8,221 nucleotides of DNA, from assembly GCA_964460935.1 (NCBI GenBank), contig CAYWSM010000529.1:1-8221 (forward strand), given 5' to 3'. The DNA comes from DATMXP01 sp964460935 (lineage in GTDB: Bacteria > Acidobacteriota > Terriglobia > Terriglobales > Acidobacteriaceae). Both the position numbers and the translations under genes were made by a program. Of this stretch, positions 1-5,710 are shown in pieces. The first letter of the stretch is position 1. Each line of letters begins with the position of its first letter. The notes under the pieces are model-generated. The model was not told the origin of the DNA. It was given only the letters and a program-made list of their open reading frames with translations, and did not search any database.

Positions 1-659
1 GGATCCGGAAAAATAACCCAAGCGTTACTTTTTGCGCCTGCACGCTGGAGGCGCCGAACGATGTAGTCCCTGGTTTCAAGTTCGCTCAGGGGATTCAGTC
101 TGCATCGAAGTGCAATACGCTGCTTTAACTGCCGAACGTTATACGATTCCAGCTTCTCATCAAGTTCCGGCTGTCCGATCAGCACAATCTGCAACAGCTT
201 ATCTTTTGTGCTCTCCAGATTCGTCAGCAGGCGGATCTCTTCCAGCACTTCCCAACTGAGGTTTTGCGCTTCGTCCACAATGAGGACCGTGGTAAGCCCC
301 TTGCGATATCTTCCGATAAGGTATTCGTTCAACTGCAGGAGCATCGACCCTTTGGAAGCAGGGGGATTGAGATTCAAATCCTGCATAATGTAACGAATGA
401 ATTCTTCCTCATTCAGCCGCGTGTTGAACACGTAGGAAAAAGCCACCTGGTTGCGGTCGAGGCTGTCCAACAGGCAACGAACTAACAGAGTCTTGCCTGT
501 GCCGACTTCGCCTGTTACGACTACAAAGCCCTTGTGGGCACGGATGCCGTAGAAAATGTTGGCGAGAGCCTCATTGTGCTGGGCTGATCCGTAAAAAAAA
601 TACGGATCAGGGCTGATCTCGAATGGGTTTTTCGTTAGGCCAAAAAACTTCTTGTACAT
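1..659 (-). CDS. ExeA/GspA-like AAA ATPase, PEP-CTERM-locus type (C-terminus cut by window edge)
   Basis: Partial gene reading from ATG at 659 to the window edge; 219 codons are visible and no stop is reached. The N-terminus MYKKFFGLTKNPFEISPDP is the hallmark opening of ExeA/GspA/MshM-type ATPases (FFGL..xPF...PDP). Walker A is GEVGTGKT (residues 50-57) and Walker B is TVLIVDEAQ (124-132). A sensor-like IVLIGQPEL lies at 158-166, and a QRI with a possible arginine finger near residue 181. The DEAQ form and the start resemble the 'putative secretion ATPase, PEP-CTERM locus' subfamily, which fits the PEP-CTERM gene at 5762-6403. Its proposed role is energising export or assembly of envelope or exopolysaccharide machinery at the inner membrane; this is family knowledge, not shown here. 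It starts 88 bases after the EBP gene on the same strand, so the two may be cotranscribed. No strong ribosome-binding site is visible. The general ExeA family call is firm; the PEP-CTERM subfamily is likely but unverified. Confidence 0.88.
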   Translation of the reverse strand, partial: MYKKFFGLTKNPFEISPDPYFFYGSAQHNEALANIFYGIRAHKGFVVVTGEVGTGKTLLVRCLLDSLDRNQVAFSYVFNTRLNEEEFIRYIMQDLNLNPPASKGSMLLQLNEYLIGRYRKGLTTVLIVDEAQNLSWEVLEEIRLLTNLESTKDKLLQIVLIGQPELDEKLESYNVRQLKQRIALRCRLNPLSELETRDYIVRRLQRAGAKSNAWVIFPD

Positions 660-747
660 GTACGATCCCGGCCGAAACCTCGGCTCATGGCTCTAGTTAC
701 ACATCTACATTATTGATGGTTCCGCTATTGTAACCCCGCGGCTCTGC

Positions 748-1767
748 TCACGCCTGCTCCGATACCGCTACCCCATACGAGCGAAGTTTATACAACAAGG
801 CGCGATAGCTGATACCGAGGTTCCGGGCTGCCCGCTTGCGATTCCAGTTCGTCGCTTGGAGCGTCGCAAAAATCATCTTTCGTTCGATCTCATCGGCCGC
901 CTTGCGCGTTATCTTTTTCAGCGAAACCGGCCCATTGGCCGGGATATCAAACGGAAGCTTCGCATGCCCGGAGCTCACCAGCTCCGGCAAGATCGCATCC
1001 TCCGAGTCGATGATCACGTAGCGGCGAATCAGGTTCTCTAGTTGCCGGATATTGCCGGGCCAGCTATAGAACTGCATTTGCTCAAGGCAAGACTGGCTGA
1101 TCGGTTTCGCCCGGCAGTTGTACTTCATGTTGTACGACTCCAGGAAGTATTGAACGAGCAATGGAATATCCGTCGCCCGATCACGCAATGCCGGCAGGTG
1201 AATGCGCACCACGTTGATGCGGTAGTAAAGGTCCTGCCGGAAACCTCCGGCTGCGACCTGTTCTTTCAGCATTCTGTTCGTCGCACACACTACACGAACG
1301 TCTACTGTCTTGTCCTGCTGGCTGCCAATGCGCGAGAACTGCCCGTCCTGGAGCAACTGCAGCAATTTGGACTGCAGATTGAAGTCAAGCTCTGAGATCT
1401 CATCGAGAAACAGTGTGCCCCGGTGTGCCATCTCTACGCGACCAGGCTTGGTGACATTTGCACCTGTGAACGCGCCCCGTTCGTAACCAAACAGTTCGCT
1501 CTCAATCAGCGTACCCGGAACCGCCGGACAATTGACTTTCACAAACGGTCCGGAGGACCAGGGCGACCGGAGATGCAGATATCGCGCAAGGATATCTTTT
1601 CCAATGCCGCTCTCCCCTTCCAGCAATACGGGAACGTTGGCTGCAGCAATCTTCTCAACCCTCTCTCGAATCGCCATCATCTGGGGTGAATTCCCAAAGA
1701 TGACTTCCTCGGGTGGGAGCGAAACTCTCGATAACGGGATAGACGGAGTTAGAGTTGGAGTCGCCAT
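748..1767 (-). CDS. Sigma-54 enhancer-binding protein without receiver domain (AAA+ and Fis-type HTH)
   Basis: A 339-residue activator of sigma-54 RNA polymerase. After about 25 residues it goes straight into the AAA+ domain. Walker A is GESGIGKD (51-58; the family usually has GESGTGKE). The sigma-54-contacting loop GAFTGA is intact (98-103), and Walker B is GTLFLDEI (117-124). A Fis-type helix-turn-helix is at about 300-330 (TNWNRKRAARNLGISYRALL). There is no receiver, GAF or PAS domain, so activity must be controlled by a partner protein, by level, or be constitutive. The frame extends upstream to a TTG at 1797, but those extra ten codons overlap a promoter-like site. I chose the ATG at 1767, although neither start has a clear Shine-Dalgarno sequence. 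It resembles the AAA+ and HTH parts of the response regulator at 4268-5668 and is probably a paralogue. The ATPase gene lies downstream on the same strand. The EBP call is secure; target genes are inferred. Confidence 0.93.
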   Translation of the reverse strand: MATPTLTPSIPLSRVSLPPEEVIFGNSPQMMAIRERVEKIAAANVPVLLEGESGIGKDILARYLHLRSPWSSGPFVKVNCPAVPGTLIESELFGYERGAFTGANVTKPGRVEMAHRGTLFLDEISELDFNLQSKLLQLLQDGQFSRIGSQQDKTVDVRVVCATNRMLKEQVAAGGFRQDLYYRINVVRIHLPALRDRATDIPLLVQYFLESYNMKYNCRAKPISQSCLEQMQFYSWPGNIRQLENLIRRYVIIDSEDAILPELVSSGHAKLPFDIPANGPVSLKKITRKAADEIERKMIFATLQATNWNRKRAARNLGISYRALLYKLRSYGVAVSEQA

Positions 1768-1780
1768 AGTCGGGATACAG

Positions 1781-1796
1781 TGCACGAGAGCAGCCA
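1781..1796 (-). promoter_or_regulatory. Candidate sigma-54 (-24/-12) promoter for the receiverless EBP gene
   Basis: Read on the minus strand the site is TGGCTGCTCTCGTGCA. It has GG and GC exactly ten bases apart, with the flanking T of TGGC and the TGCA end. The consensus is TGGCACG-N4-TTGCW. The problem is position: transcription would start near 1771, only a few bases before the ATG at 1767, giving an almost leaderless message. Either this is chance or translation begins without a Shine-Dalgarno sequence. Low confidence. Confidence 0.28.
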
Positions 1797-1800
1797 ACTA

Positions 1801-1818
1801 TGTGCAATGTTACGCACA
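1801..1818. promoter_or_regulatory. Dyad TGTGC-N8-GCACA, possible operator
   Basis: Perfect 5-base inverted repeat: TGTGC at 1801-1805 and GCACA at 1814-1818, in the divergent region between the EBP gene and the DoxX-like gene. It lies five bases upstream of the candidate -24 element of the EBP gene. Its outer TGTG/CACA ends match those of the dyads at 1917-1939 and 6527-6545, but the spacing is 10 rather than 11. It could be an autoregulatory site for an EBP or a CRP-like site. Short dyads arise by chance, so confidence is low. Confidence 0.3.
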
Positions 1819-1916
1819 CGCAGCTGCAAACATTTACTTCCAGTTAAATCAGCAACTTACCCTACCTAATGAGGTCCGGCCTCTCTTAATTCCGTTCACC
1901 GCCGAGCCCGCGACGC

Positions 1917-1939
1917 TGTGTGCAGAGTTACTTCACACA
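1917..1939. promoter_or_regulatory. Dyad TGTGTG-N11-CACACA, candidate EBP binding site
   Basis: Perfect 6-base inverted repeat: TGTGTG at 1917-1922 and CACACA at 1934-1939, with an 11-base spacer. It is 23 bases long, about the size bound by a Fis-type HTH dimer. It sits between the divergent EBP and DoxX-like genes, about 115 bases upstream of the DoxX-like ATG and about 150 bases upstream of the EBP start. The same TGTG-N11-CACA core recurs upstream of the PEP-CTERM gene (6527-6545), and the same 6-11-6 layout at 3094-3116. The repeat is seen directly; its binding function is inferred. Confidence 0.45.
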
Positions 1940-1940
1940 A

Positions 1941-1954
1941 GGAACGAACGTTCC
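1941..1954. promoter_or_regulatory. Dyad GGAACG-AA-CGTTCC, possible operator
   Basis: Perfect 6-base inverted repeat separated by two bases. It begins one base after the 1917-1939 dyad and about 100 bases upstream of the DoxX-like start codon. A compact 14-base dyad fits a repressor operator, but no matching regulator can be named and it does not recur elsewhere in the window. Confidence 0.25.
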
Positions 1955-2054
1955 CTTTCCACACCAGAGATAACACCATTCACCTTCAAATTTGGTTCGT
2001 CAAACCGGCAGGTTTAGGTGCATTATTACAGTTCGCCAATTCCTTGGGGGCTCA

Positions 2055-2666
2055 ATGGCCTATACGCATTCTCGGCTCCGTAAAACGCTTGCCCTTGTGC
2101 GCATCGGCGTTGGTATCCTCTATATACATTCTGGTTACTACAAAGTTTCTTCGATCGAGTTCGCGAGAGTTGATTTCTCTGATTTCCTTTTCAACTGTAT
2201 CTCCAGTACTGCCGTGGACTTCTATAGCCGGTTCCTCACCAGCTATGTCCTCCCGTACGCGACCAAGATCGGAATTGCGATCGGCTTTTTTGAGCTCTTT
2301 CTCGGAATCTCGCTAGTACTGGGTTTGTTAATACGTCCGGTATCGATTCTTGGCATGGTGTACATGATCAATTTCGTATTGGCGACGTGGTGGCAACCAG
2401 GTCCTGGCGAACCGTTGTGGCATTATCCGGATGAACAACTGCGTTATGTTTTCCCATTTTTGATTTTTCTGATTCTCGGAATCGGTCACGCTGGAGAAAA
2501 TTGGGGACTCGGCAGTCTGTACCATGGCCGACGACACGAACGGTGGGAGAAACGATGGGAAGTCAAGGTTGTGCCCGGACTGCCGACCGCTGGCGGGGCC
2601 AAGGAGCCACAGCCATCCGCACCACCTGCTCCTTCTGCTGCTGCGGAGAAGAACCCCCCGAGTTAG
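2055..2666 (+). CDS. DoxX-family integral membrane protein
   Basis: A 203-residue inner-membrane protein of the DoxX/DoxD-like type. Hydrophobic segments lie at about 12-28, 66-93, 94-112 and 131-146, the four-helix pattern of the family. Typical DoxX features are the first helix running into HSGYYK, the GFFELFLGISLVLGLLIRP stretch at 77-95, and HAGENWGLGS at 145-154. The last 30 residues form a Pro/Ala-rich cytoplasmic or periplasmic tail with no recognisable fold. The ATG at 2055 is preceded by a GGGGG Shine-Dalgarno-like stretch. An upstream in-frame TTG (1992) would add 21 unconvincing residues. The gene is divergent from the EBP gene and converges on the PilZ gene with 20 bases between stops. 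DoxX proteins are often linked to thiosulfate or quinone redox or to oxidative stress, but the exact role here is unknown. No convincing promoter was found; a sigma-54-like site nearby has the wrong spacing. Confidence 0.85.
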   Translation: MAYTHSRLRKTLALVRIGVGILYIHSGYYKVSSIEFARVDFSDFLFNCISSTAVDFYSRFLTSYVLPYATKIGIAIGFFELFLGISLVLGLLIRPVSILGMVYMINFVLATWWQPGPGEPLWHYPDEQLRYVFPFLIFLILGIGHAGENWGLGSLYHGRRHERWEKRWEVKVVPGLPTAGGAKEPQPSAPPAPSAAAEKNPPS

Positions 2667-2677
2667 TTTGAGGTAAT

Positions 2678-2695
2678 CAGGGCCGTCTAGCCCTG
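2678..2695. terminator. Weak hairpin between convergent genes
   Basis: Perfect inverted repeat CAGGGC (2678-2683) and GCCCTG (2690-2695) with a 6-base loop. It lies between the DoxX-like and PilZ stop codons and overlaps the end of the PilZ gene. Neither strand has a U-tract after it, so it is at best a weak bidirectional pause or terminator. Confidence 0.3.
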
Positions 2696-3013
2696 GATCG
2701 CGCGCGTGAACTTCAGTCCCAGCAAATGATATTTCTCGCCGTGAGTAACTCGTACGAGTTTCGCCTTAAGACTGCGAACTGACTGGGAAGATAAAGAATC
2801 GGCCGGAAGTGGCGCGACTGGAATTTCCAGCGCGAGATTGGCGGATTTGGGCAAGCTTCGTCGCGTTGCCAGCAGAACACCTCCAGCTGAGATGTTCAGG
2901 GCCGTAGCAAACTCGAGAAACTCCTTGCCAGCTTCGTCCAAACCTCGGACAAACACAGGGATGGAGAGCGGCAATCTTTGAAATTTCCTTCTTTCTGAGT
3001 CCTTCGCCGGCAT
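2687..3013 (-). CDS. PilZ-domain protein (predicted c-di-GMP receptor)
   Basis: A 108-residue, single-domain cytosolic PilZ protein. Both cyclic-di-GMP-binding motifs are visible: RKFQR (residues 9-13, the RxxxR motif) and NISAGG (40-45, the [D/N]xSxxG motif). Beta-strand-like segments continue to LVRV and LLGLKFTR near the C-terminus. Stand-alone PilZ proteins bind cyclic-di-GMP and pass the signal on by contacting other proteins, commonly in motility, exopolysaccharide or biofilm control. The ATG at 3013 has an AGGA ribosome-binding site six bases upstream. A candidate sigma-54 promoter (3042-3057) lies just upstream, with a long dyad (3093-3117) beyond it. The gene is convergent with the DoxX-like gene and divergent from the kinase operon. 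The PilZ call is firm; partner and output are unknown. Confidence 0.9.
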   Translation of the reverse strand: MPAKDSERRKFQRLPLSIPVFVRGLDEAGKEFLEFATALNISAGGVLLATRRSLPKSANLALEIPVAPLPADSLSSQSVRSLKAKLVRVTHGEKYHLLGLKFTRAIQG

Positions 3014-3041
3014 GTTTGTCCTAGTTCAGCAGATTGAGTGG

Positions 3042-3057
3042 CGCACACTGATTACCA
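3042..3057 (-). promoter_or_regulatory. Candidate sigma-54 promoter for the PilZ gene
   Basis: On the minus strand the site is TGGTAATCAGTGTGCG: TGG and TGC with GG and GC ten bases apart. Transcription would start near 3031, leaving an 18-base leader that contains the AGGA ribosome-binding site. The dyad centred at about 3105 would lie about 75 bases upstream of the start, a usual distance for an EBP. The inner bases match the consensus poorly. No better sigma-70 site was seen for this gene. Confidence 0.4.
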
Positions 3058-3062
3058 AAACA

Positions 3063-3078
3063 TGGGCAACCCGATGCT
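3063..3078 (+). promoter_or_regulatory. Candidate sigma-54 site facing the kinase operon
   Basis: TGGGCAACCCGATGCT carries TGG and TGC-T with the correct ten-base GG/GC spacing. It lies five bases from the oppositely directed candidate at 3042-3057. Its start site near 3088 would leave about 240 bases of leader before the kinase ATG, and a strong sigma-70 promoter lies between them, so its relevance is doubtful. Confidence 0.22.
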
Positions 3079-3092
3079 ACGGTGGAAAATCG

Positions 3093-3117
3093 ATGTAACT
3101 TTTTACCTATGTTACAT
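3093..3117. promoter_or_regulatory. Dyad ATGTAAC-N11-GTTACAT, candidate EBP binding site
   Basis: Perfect 7-base inverted repeat: ATGTAAC at 3093-3099 and GTTACAT at 3111-3117, with an 11-base spacer. The inner 23 bases (3094-3116) have the same 6-11-6 layout as the 1917-1939 dyad and share the outer TGT/ACA ends. It sits about 75 bases upstream of the predicted PilZ sigma-54 start and about 115 bases before the sigma-70 -35 element of the kinase operon. The symmetry is seen directly; the binding protein is inferred. Confidence 0.5.
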
Positions 3118-3220
3118 TTACCTACAATGAACGTACACGCAAGGAGAAACGTTATATCGCACCTGCTGAGTAAATGAGGCAATTATTTGCGACTTCGTGG
3201 AACGAAATTGCAATTCTGTC

Positions 3221-3249
3221 TTGACACCCACTTACCCCTTTCATAACAT
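3221..3249 (+). promoter_or_regulatory. Sigma-70 type promoter of the kinase-regulator operon
   Basis: A perfect -35 element, TTGACA (3221-3226), a 17-base spacer, and TAACAT (3244-3249; 4 of 6 to TATAAT). Transcription would start near 3256 and leave a leader of about 73 bases to the ATG at 3329. This site lies inside the upstream extension of the kinase frame and is the main reason for rejecting the earlier GTG start. Confidence 0.62.
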
Positions 3250-3328
3250 CACTCAAGCTCGATTTTCGCTGGCACGACTTAATCTACCTCCCCATTACCT
3301 CGTTTTCCCATTACGAGTATTCTTGCGA

Positions 3329-4246
3329 ATGGCGGATTCCCAATTTACGTCGCTTACCTCGTCCCACTTTTCGTCTGAGGACGGGCCGAGCCAACTCGAC
3401 CTGCGGCAAGAGATAGCTGCCGATCTCGGCGCTCAACACCCGCGAGACCTGCGCCGTGCCTATGACGAATTGCGTATCCAATATCAACGTGCCTCGACCG
3501 CTCTGGCGACTGCTGCCCATGATCTTCGAACTCCCCTTGCCGTTATCGCCGGATATGTCGATCTGTTAATGAACGAGAAGCTTGGACCGTTGAACGAGAA
3601 GCAGCATGTTGTTCTTGAAGACATGCAAATCAGCAGTGTTCGTCTTCAACGACTCATTACTGACTTCTTGACCTTCGCGACGCTGCAAACGGATACGATC
3701 CCAATTCGCGCGCATGAGCCTCAGGACATGAATGGGTGCCTGAAAGAGCTTGCGGGATTCTGGCTGCCCCGTTTCCAGAACAAAGGTGTCGCATTCTATC
3801 ACCTCGCAAATCCTAACCTCGAACCTTTTAAGTTCGATTACGACAAAATTCAGCGAGTCGTTTCGAATCTGCTGGAAAATGCTCTGAAGTTCACTCCGCC
3901 AACCGGAACTGTCTGGTTGCACGCTGAACCGCAACTGTGGGAACGAAGAAATGCCCATAAGCCGGTTCCCGCGGAGGATCGCCGTAAAGCCAACGTTCTT
4001 ACCCCCAACGCGGTCCGCGTAACCGTTGCCGATACAGGCCCTGGCATAGCGCCTGAATATCACCAGGAAATCTTCGGTGATTTCTTCCAGGTTCCCGAAT
4101 CCGGCGTTTCCGACGAGTCCGGCATGGGCTTGGGACTGGCAATTGCCCGTCGCCTGGTTCAGGCTCACGGCGGTAGAATTTGGGTGGAAAGCGAACCCAA
4201 CTGTGGCTGCAAGTTTTCATTTCTCCTGCCGCTGAAGAGAAGCTAA
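3329..4246 (+). CDS. Soluble sensor histidine kinase
   Basis: A 305-residue histidine kinase (from the ATG at 3329) with no membrane segment and no recognisable PAS or GAF domain. About 40 variable residues and a short helical stretch (about 41-60) precede the HisKA H-box AAHDLRTPLAVIAGY, with phospho-acceptor His64. The ATP-binding domain has an N-box (SNLLENALKF, 179-188), a G1 box (DTGPGI, 235-240), an F-box region (IFGDFFQ, 248-254) and a G2 box (GMGLGLAIARR, 265-275). A charged insert of about 20-25 residues (about 202-226) separates the N-box and G1 regions. It lies 21 bases upstream of the sigma-54 response regulator, so it almost certainly phosphorylates that protein. With no input domain of its own, it must sense a cytoplasmic partner or signal. 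The position recalls PrsK, but PrsK is a longer membrane protein, so I do not assign that name. The ATG has no clear Shine-Dalgarno sequence. Confidence 0.93.
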   Translation: MADSQFTSLTSSHFSSEDGPSQLDLRQEIAADLGAQHPRDLRRAYDELRIQYQRASTALATAAHDLRTPLAVIAGYVDLLMNEKLGPLNEKQHVVLEDMQISSVRLQRLITDFLTFATLQTDTIPIRAHEPQDMNGCLKELAGFWLPRFQNKGVAFYHLANPNLEPFKFDYDKIQRVVSNLLENALKFTPPTGTVWLHAEPQLWERRNAHKPVPAEDRRKANVLTPNAVRVTVADTGPGIAPEYHQEIFGDFFQVPESGVSDESGMGLGLAIARRLVQAHGGRIWVESEPNCGCKFSFLLPLKRS

Positions 4247-4267
4247 CCTACAGGTACCCGGAATTCA

Positions 4268-5668
4268 ATGAATCGAGTTGCCGCTAAAACGCCCCTGATC
4301 CTGATCGTAGACGACGAACCCACGATGTTGCGGTACCTCCGGACCCTTTTGGAAGTAGAAGGCTACCGCGTAGAGACCGCGACCAACGGCGCGGAAGCCA
4401 TTCAGCGCCTTAAGCAAGCTCCTTTACCCGACCTGTTGTTGCTGGACGTTCTGATGCCGGTAATGGACGGGCTGCAGGCGCTGGAACAGGTGCGCTCCCT
4501 TCATCCGGCACTGAAGGTCGTGATGTTGTCCTGCGTCAGCGATACCCGCAAGGTAGTGCAGGCCATCCGTCTCGGCGCTCAGGACTACCTGACAAAGCCG
4601 TTCCAGAAGGCAGATCTCGACGTCATCATCGAACAGTGTCTGGGTGGCAAATCCGACTCGGCTCAGCACGTCCAGGGCGACATCGAGGATCTGGGCGATG
4701 ACGTCTTCTTCGTCGCTGCCAGTCCCGCGATGAAGAAAATCCGCTCGCAGGCGAAACTGGTGGCCAACGTCGACATCCCGGTTTTGATGCTGGGAGAGAG
4801 CGGGACCGGGAAGGAAGTCGTTTCCCGTCTGATTCACAAGTACTCGCCGCGCGCCCATCGCACGTTCCTTAAAGTCAATTGCGCGGCAGTTCCCGCTGAC
4901 CTGCTCGAGAGCGAGCTTTTCGGCTATGAGCCGGGAGCGTTCACCGGCGCCACGCATTCCAAGCCCGGCAAATTCGAACTGTGCAACAAGGGCACGATCC
5001 TGCTCGACGAAATTGGCGAAATGCCCCCGCAGCTGCAGGCCAAGCTACTTCACGTTCTACAGGATCAACAGTTCTCGCGTCTGGGCAGCCGCAACATCGT
5101 GAAGGTGGACGTGCGCATCATCGCCGCCACCAATATCGACATCCCACGAGCCATCGCGGAAAAGAAGCTTCGCGAAGACCTTTACTATCGATTGAACGGC
5201 TTCACCATTTCTCTTCCTCCCTTGCGTGAGCGCAAGGAAGAAATCGGTATCCTGCTGCGCCATTTCATCAGCCAAGTGGCGGAGAGCTACGGCCGTCCGT
5301 CGATGACTGTTTCTCCGCGGCTGATGGAAGCCTGCGAGCGCTACAGTTGGCCAGGAAACCTCCGGGAACTCGGAAACTTCGTTAAGCGATTCCTGATCCT
5401 CGGCGACGAAGAACTGGCCATCAACGAACTGCAGGCTGGAGGCCCGCTCGCTACGGGCTCTGGCGGAGCGTTTGCAACCTCTTCGCCTTCAGGCCTGAAA
5501 GGCTTGGTCCGCAACGTGAAGGATGAGGCGGAAATCGAGGCCATCAGCAAAGCTCTCGAGCAGACCAATTGGAACCGCAAGAAAGCTGCAGCCCTGCTAA
5601 AAATCAGCTATAAGGCGCTTCTCTACAAAATTCGCCAATACGATATTCAACGCGCCACAACGGTGTAA
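4268..5668 (+). CDS. NtrC-family sigma-54 response regulator (REC, AAA+, Fis HTH)
   Basis: A 466-residue response regulator with all three classical domains. The receiver (about 10-125) has the acidic pair D15/D16, phospho-acceptor Asp60 in LLLLDVLMP, switch Ser88 and Lys110 in LTKPF. The AAA+ domain (about 145-390) has Walker A GESGTGKE (176-183), an intact GAFTGA loop (223-228) and Walker B TILLDEIG (243-250). A Gly/Ser/Ala-rich linker (about 395-412) leads to a Fis-type HTH at about 425-461 (TNWNRKKAAALLKISYKALL). When phosphorylated by the kinase encoded just upstream, it should oligomerise and activate sigma-54 promoters. It is shaped like PrsR, the regulator found with PEP-CTERM/exosortase loci. 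The PEP-CTERM gene next door has a sigma-54 promoter, which supports that role but does not prove it. The HTH is nearly identical in its recognition part to that of the EBP at 748-1767. The ribosome-binding site is weak (GGA seven bases upstream). Confidence 0.95.
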   Translation: MNRVAAKTPLILIVDDEPTMLRYLRTLLEVEGYRVETATNGAEAIQRLKQAPLPDLLLLDVLMPVMDGLQALEQVRSLHPALKVVMLSCVSDTRKVVQAIRLGAQDYLTKPFQKADLDVIIEQCLGGKSDSAQHVQGDIEDLGDDVFFVAASPAMKKIRSQAKLVANVDIPVLMLGESGTGKEVVSRLIHKYSPRAHRTFLKVNCAAVPADLLESELFGYEPGAFTGATHSKPGKFELCNKGTILLDEIGEMPPQLQAKLLHVLQDQQFSRLGSRNIVKVDVRIIAATNIDIPRAIAEKKLREDLYYRLNGFTISLPPLRERKEEIGILLRHFISQVAESYGRPSMTVSPRLMEACERYSWPGNLRELGNFVKRFLILGDEELAINELQAGGPLATGSGGAFATSSPSGLKGLVRNVKDEAEIEAISKALEQTNWNRKKAAALLKISYKALLYKIRQYDIQRATTV

Positions 5669-5710
5669 CAAGTCCGTTACTGTTTTGCAATACGCTAATA
5701 GAAATAAGTG

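Larger units (their letters stand above)
3014..3328. other. Divergent regulatory region, no gene seen
   Basis: This stretch between the PilZ and histidine kinase genes shows no convincing coding sequence. The kinase frame stays open upstream to a GTG at 3197, but those 44 codons include the sigma-70 promoter and do not look like protein. The region holds two back-to-back candidate sigma-54 sites, a 7-base-arm dyad with an overlapping TTTACCTA direct repeat (3102-3109 and 3117-3124), and a good sigma-70 promoter. Confidence 0.7.

Noticed and set aside
1..6. GGATCC exactly at the first base
   Set aside because: Probably a cloning or contig boundary rather than biology. Recorded because it explains the truncated ATPase gene.
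654..663. Perfect palindrome GTACATGTAC at the ATPase start codon
   Set aside because: It is mostly formed by the Met-Tyr codons conserved in this protein family, so a regulatory meaning is not needed.
723..738. GC-N10-CC (minus-strand GG/GC) upstream of the ATPase gene
   Set aside because: Only the minimal GG/GC pair matches. The flanking bases (CGG start, AGCG end) do not fit the sigma-54 consensus.
1768..1797. TTG start adding ten residues to the receiverless EBP
   Set aside because: There is no ribosome-binding site, and the codons overlap a promoter-like element. The ATG at 1767 is preferred, though it too lacks a clear site.
1532..2017. Long open frame on the plus strand antisense to the EBP gene
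   Set aside because: The opposite strand encodes a clear AAA+ protein. The antisense translation has no recognisable motif and no good start.
2006..2022. Sigma-54-like GG...TGCA ahead of the DoxX-like gene
   Set aside because: GG and GC are eleven bases apart, one too many, and there is no T before GG.
3102..3124. TTTACCTA direct repeat, 15 bases apart
   Set aside because: Only two copies, overlapping the 3093-3117 dyad; too little to call a separate repeat or iteron array.
3198..3212. TGGAACGAAATTGCA, almost a perfect sigma-54 promoter on the plus strand
   Set aside because: GG and GC are nine bases apart instead of ten. This spacing is strict, and a good sigma-70 promoter lies directly downstream.
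3197..3328. Upstream GTG extension of the histidine kinase frame
   Set aside because: The added 44 residues show no domain, the region contains a sigma-70 promoter, and no ribosome-binding site precedes the GTG.
3566..4168. 200-codon open frame antisense to the histidine kinase
   Set aside because: It is a shadow of a gene with all kinase boxes in place; no domain or ribosome-binding site supports it.
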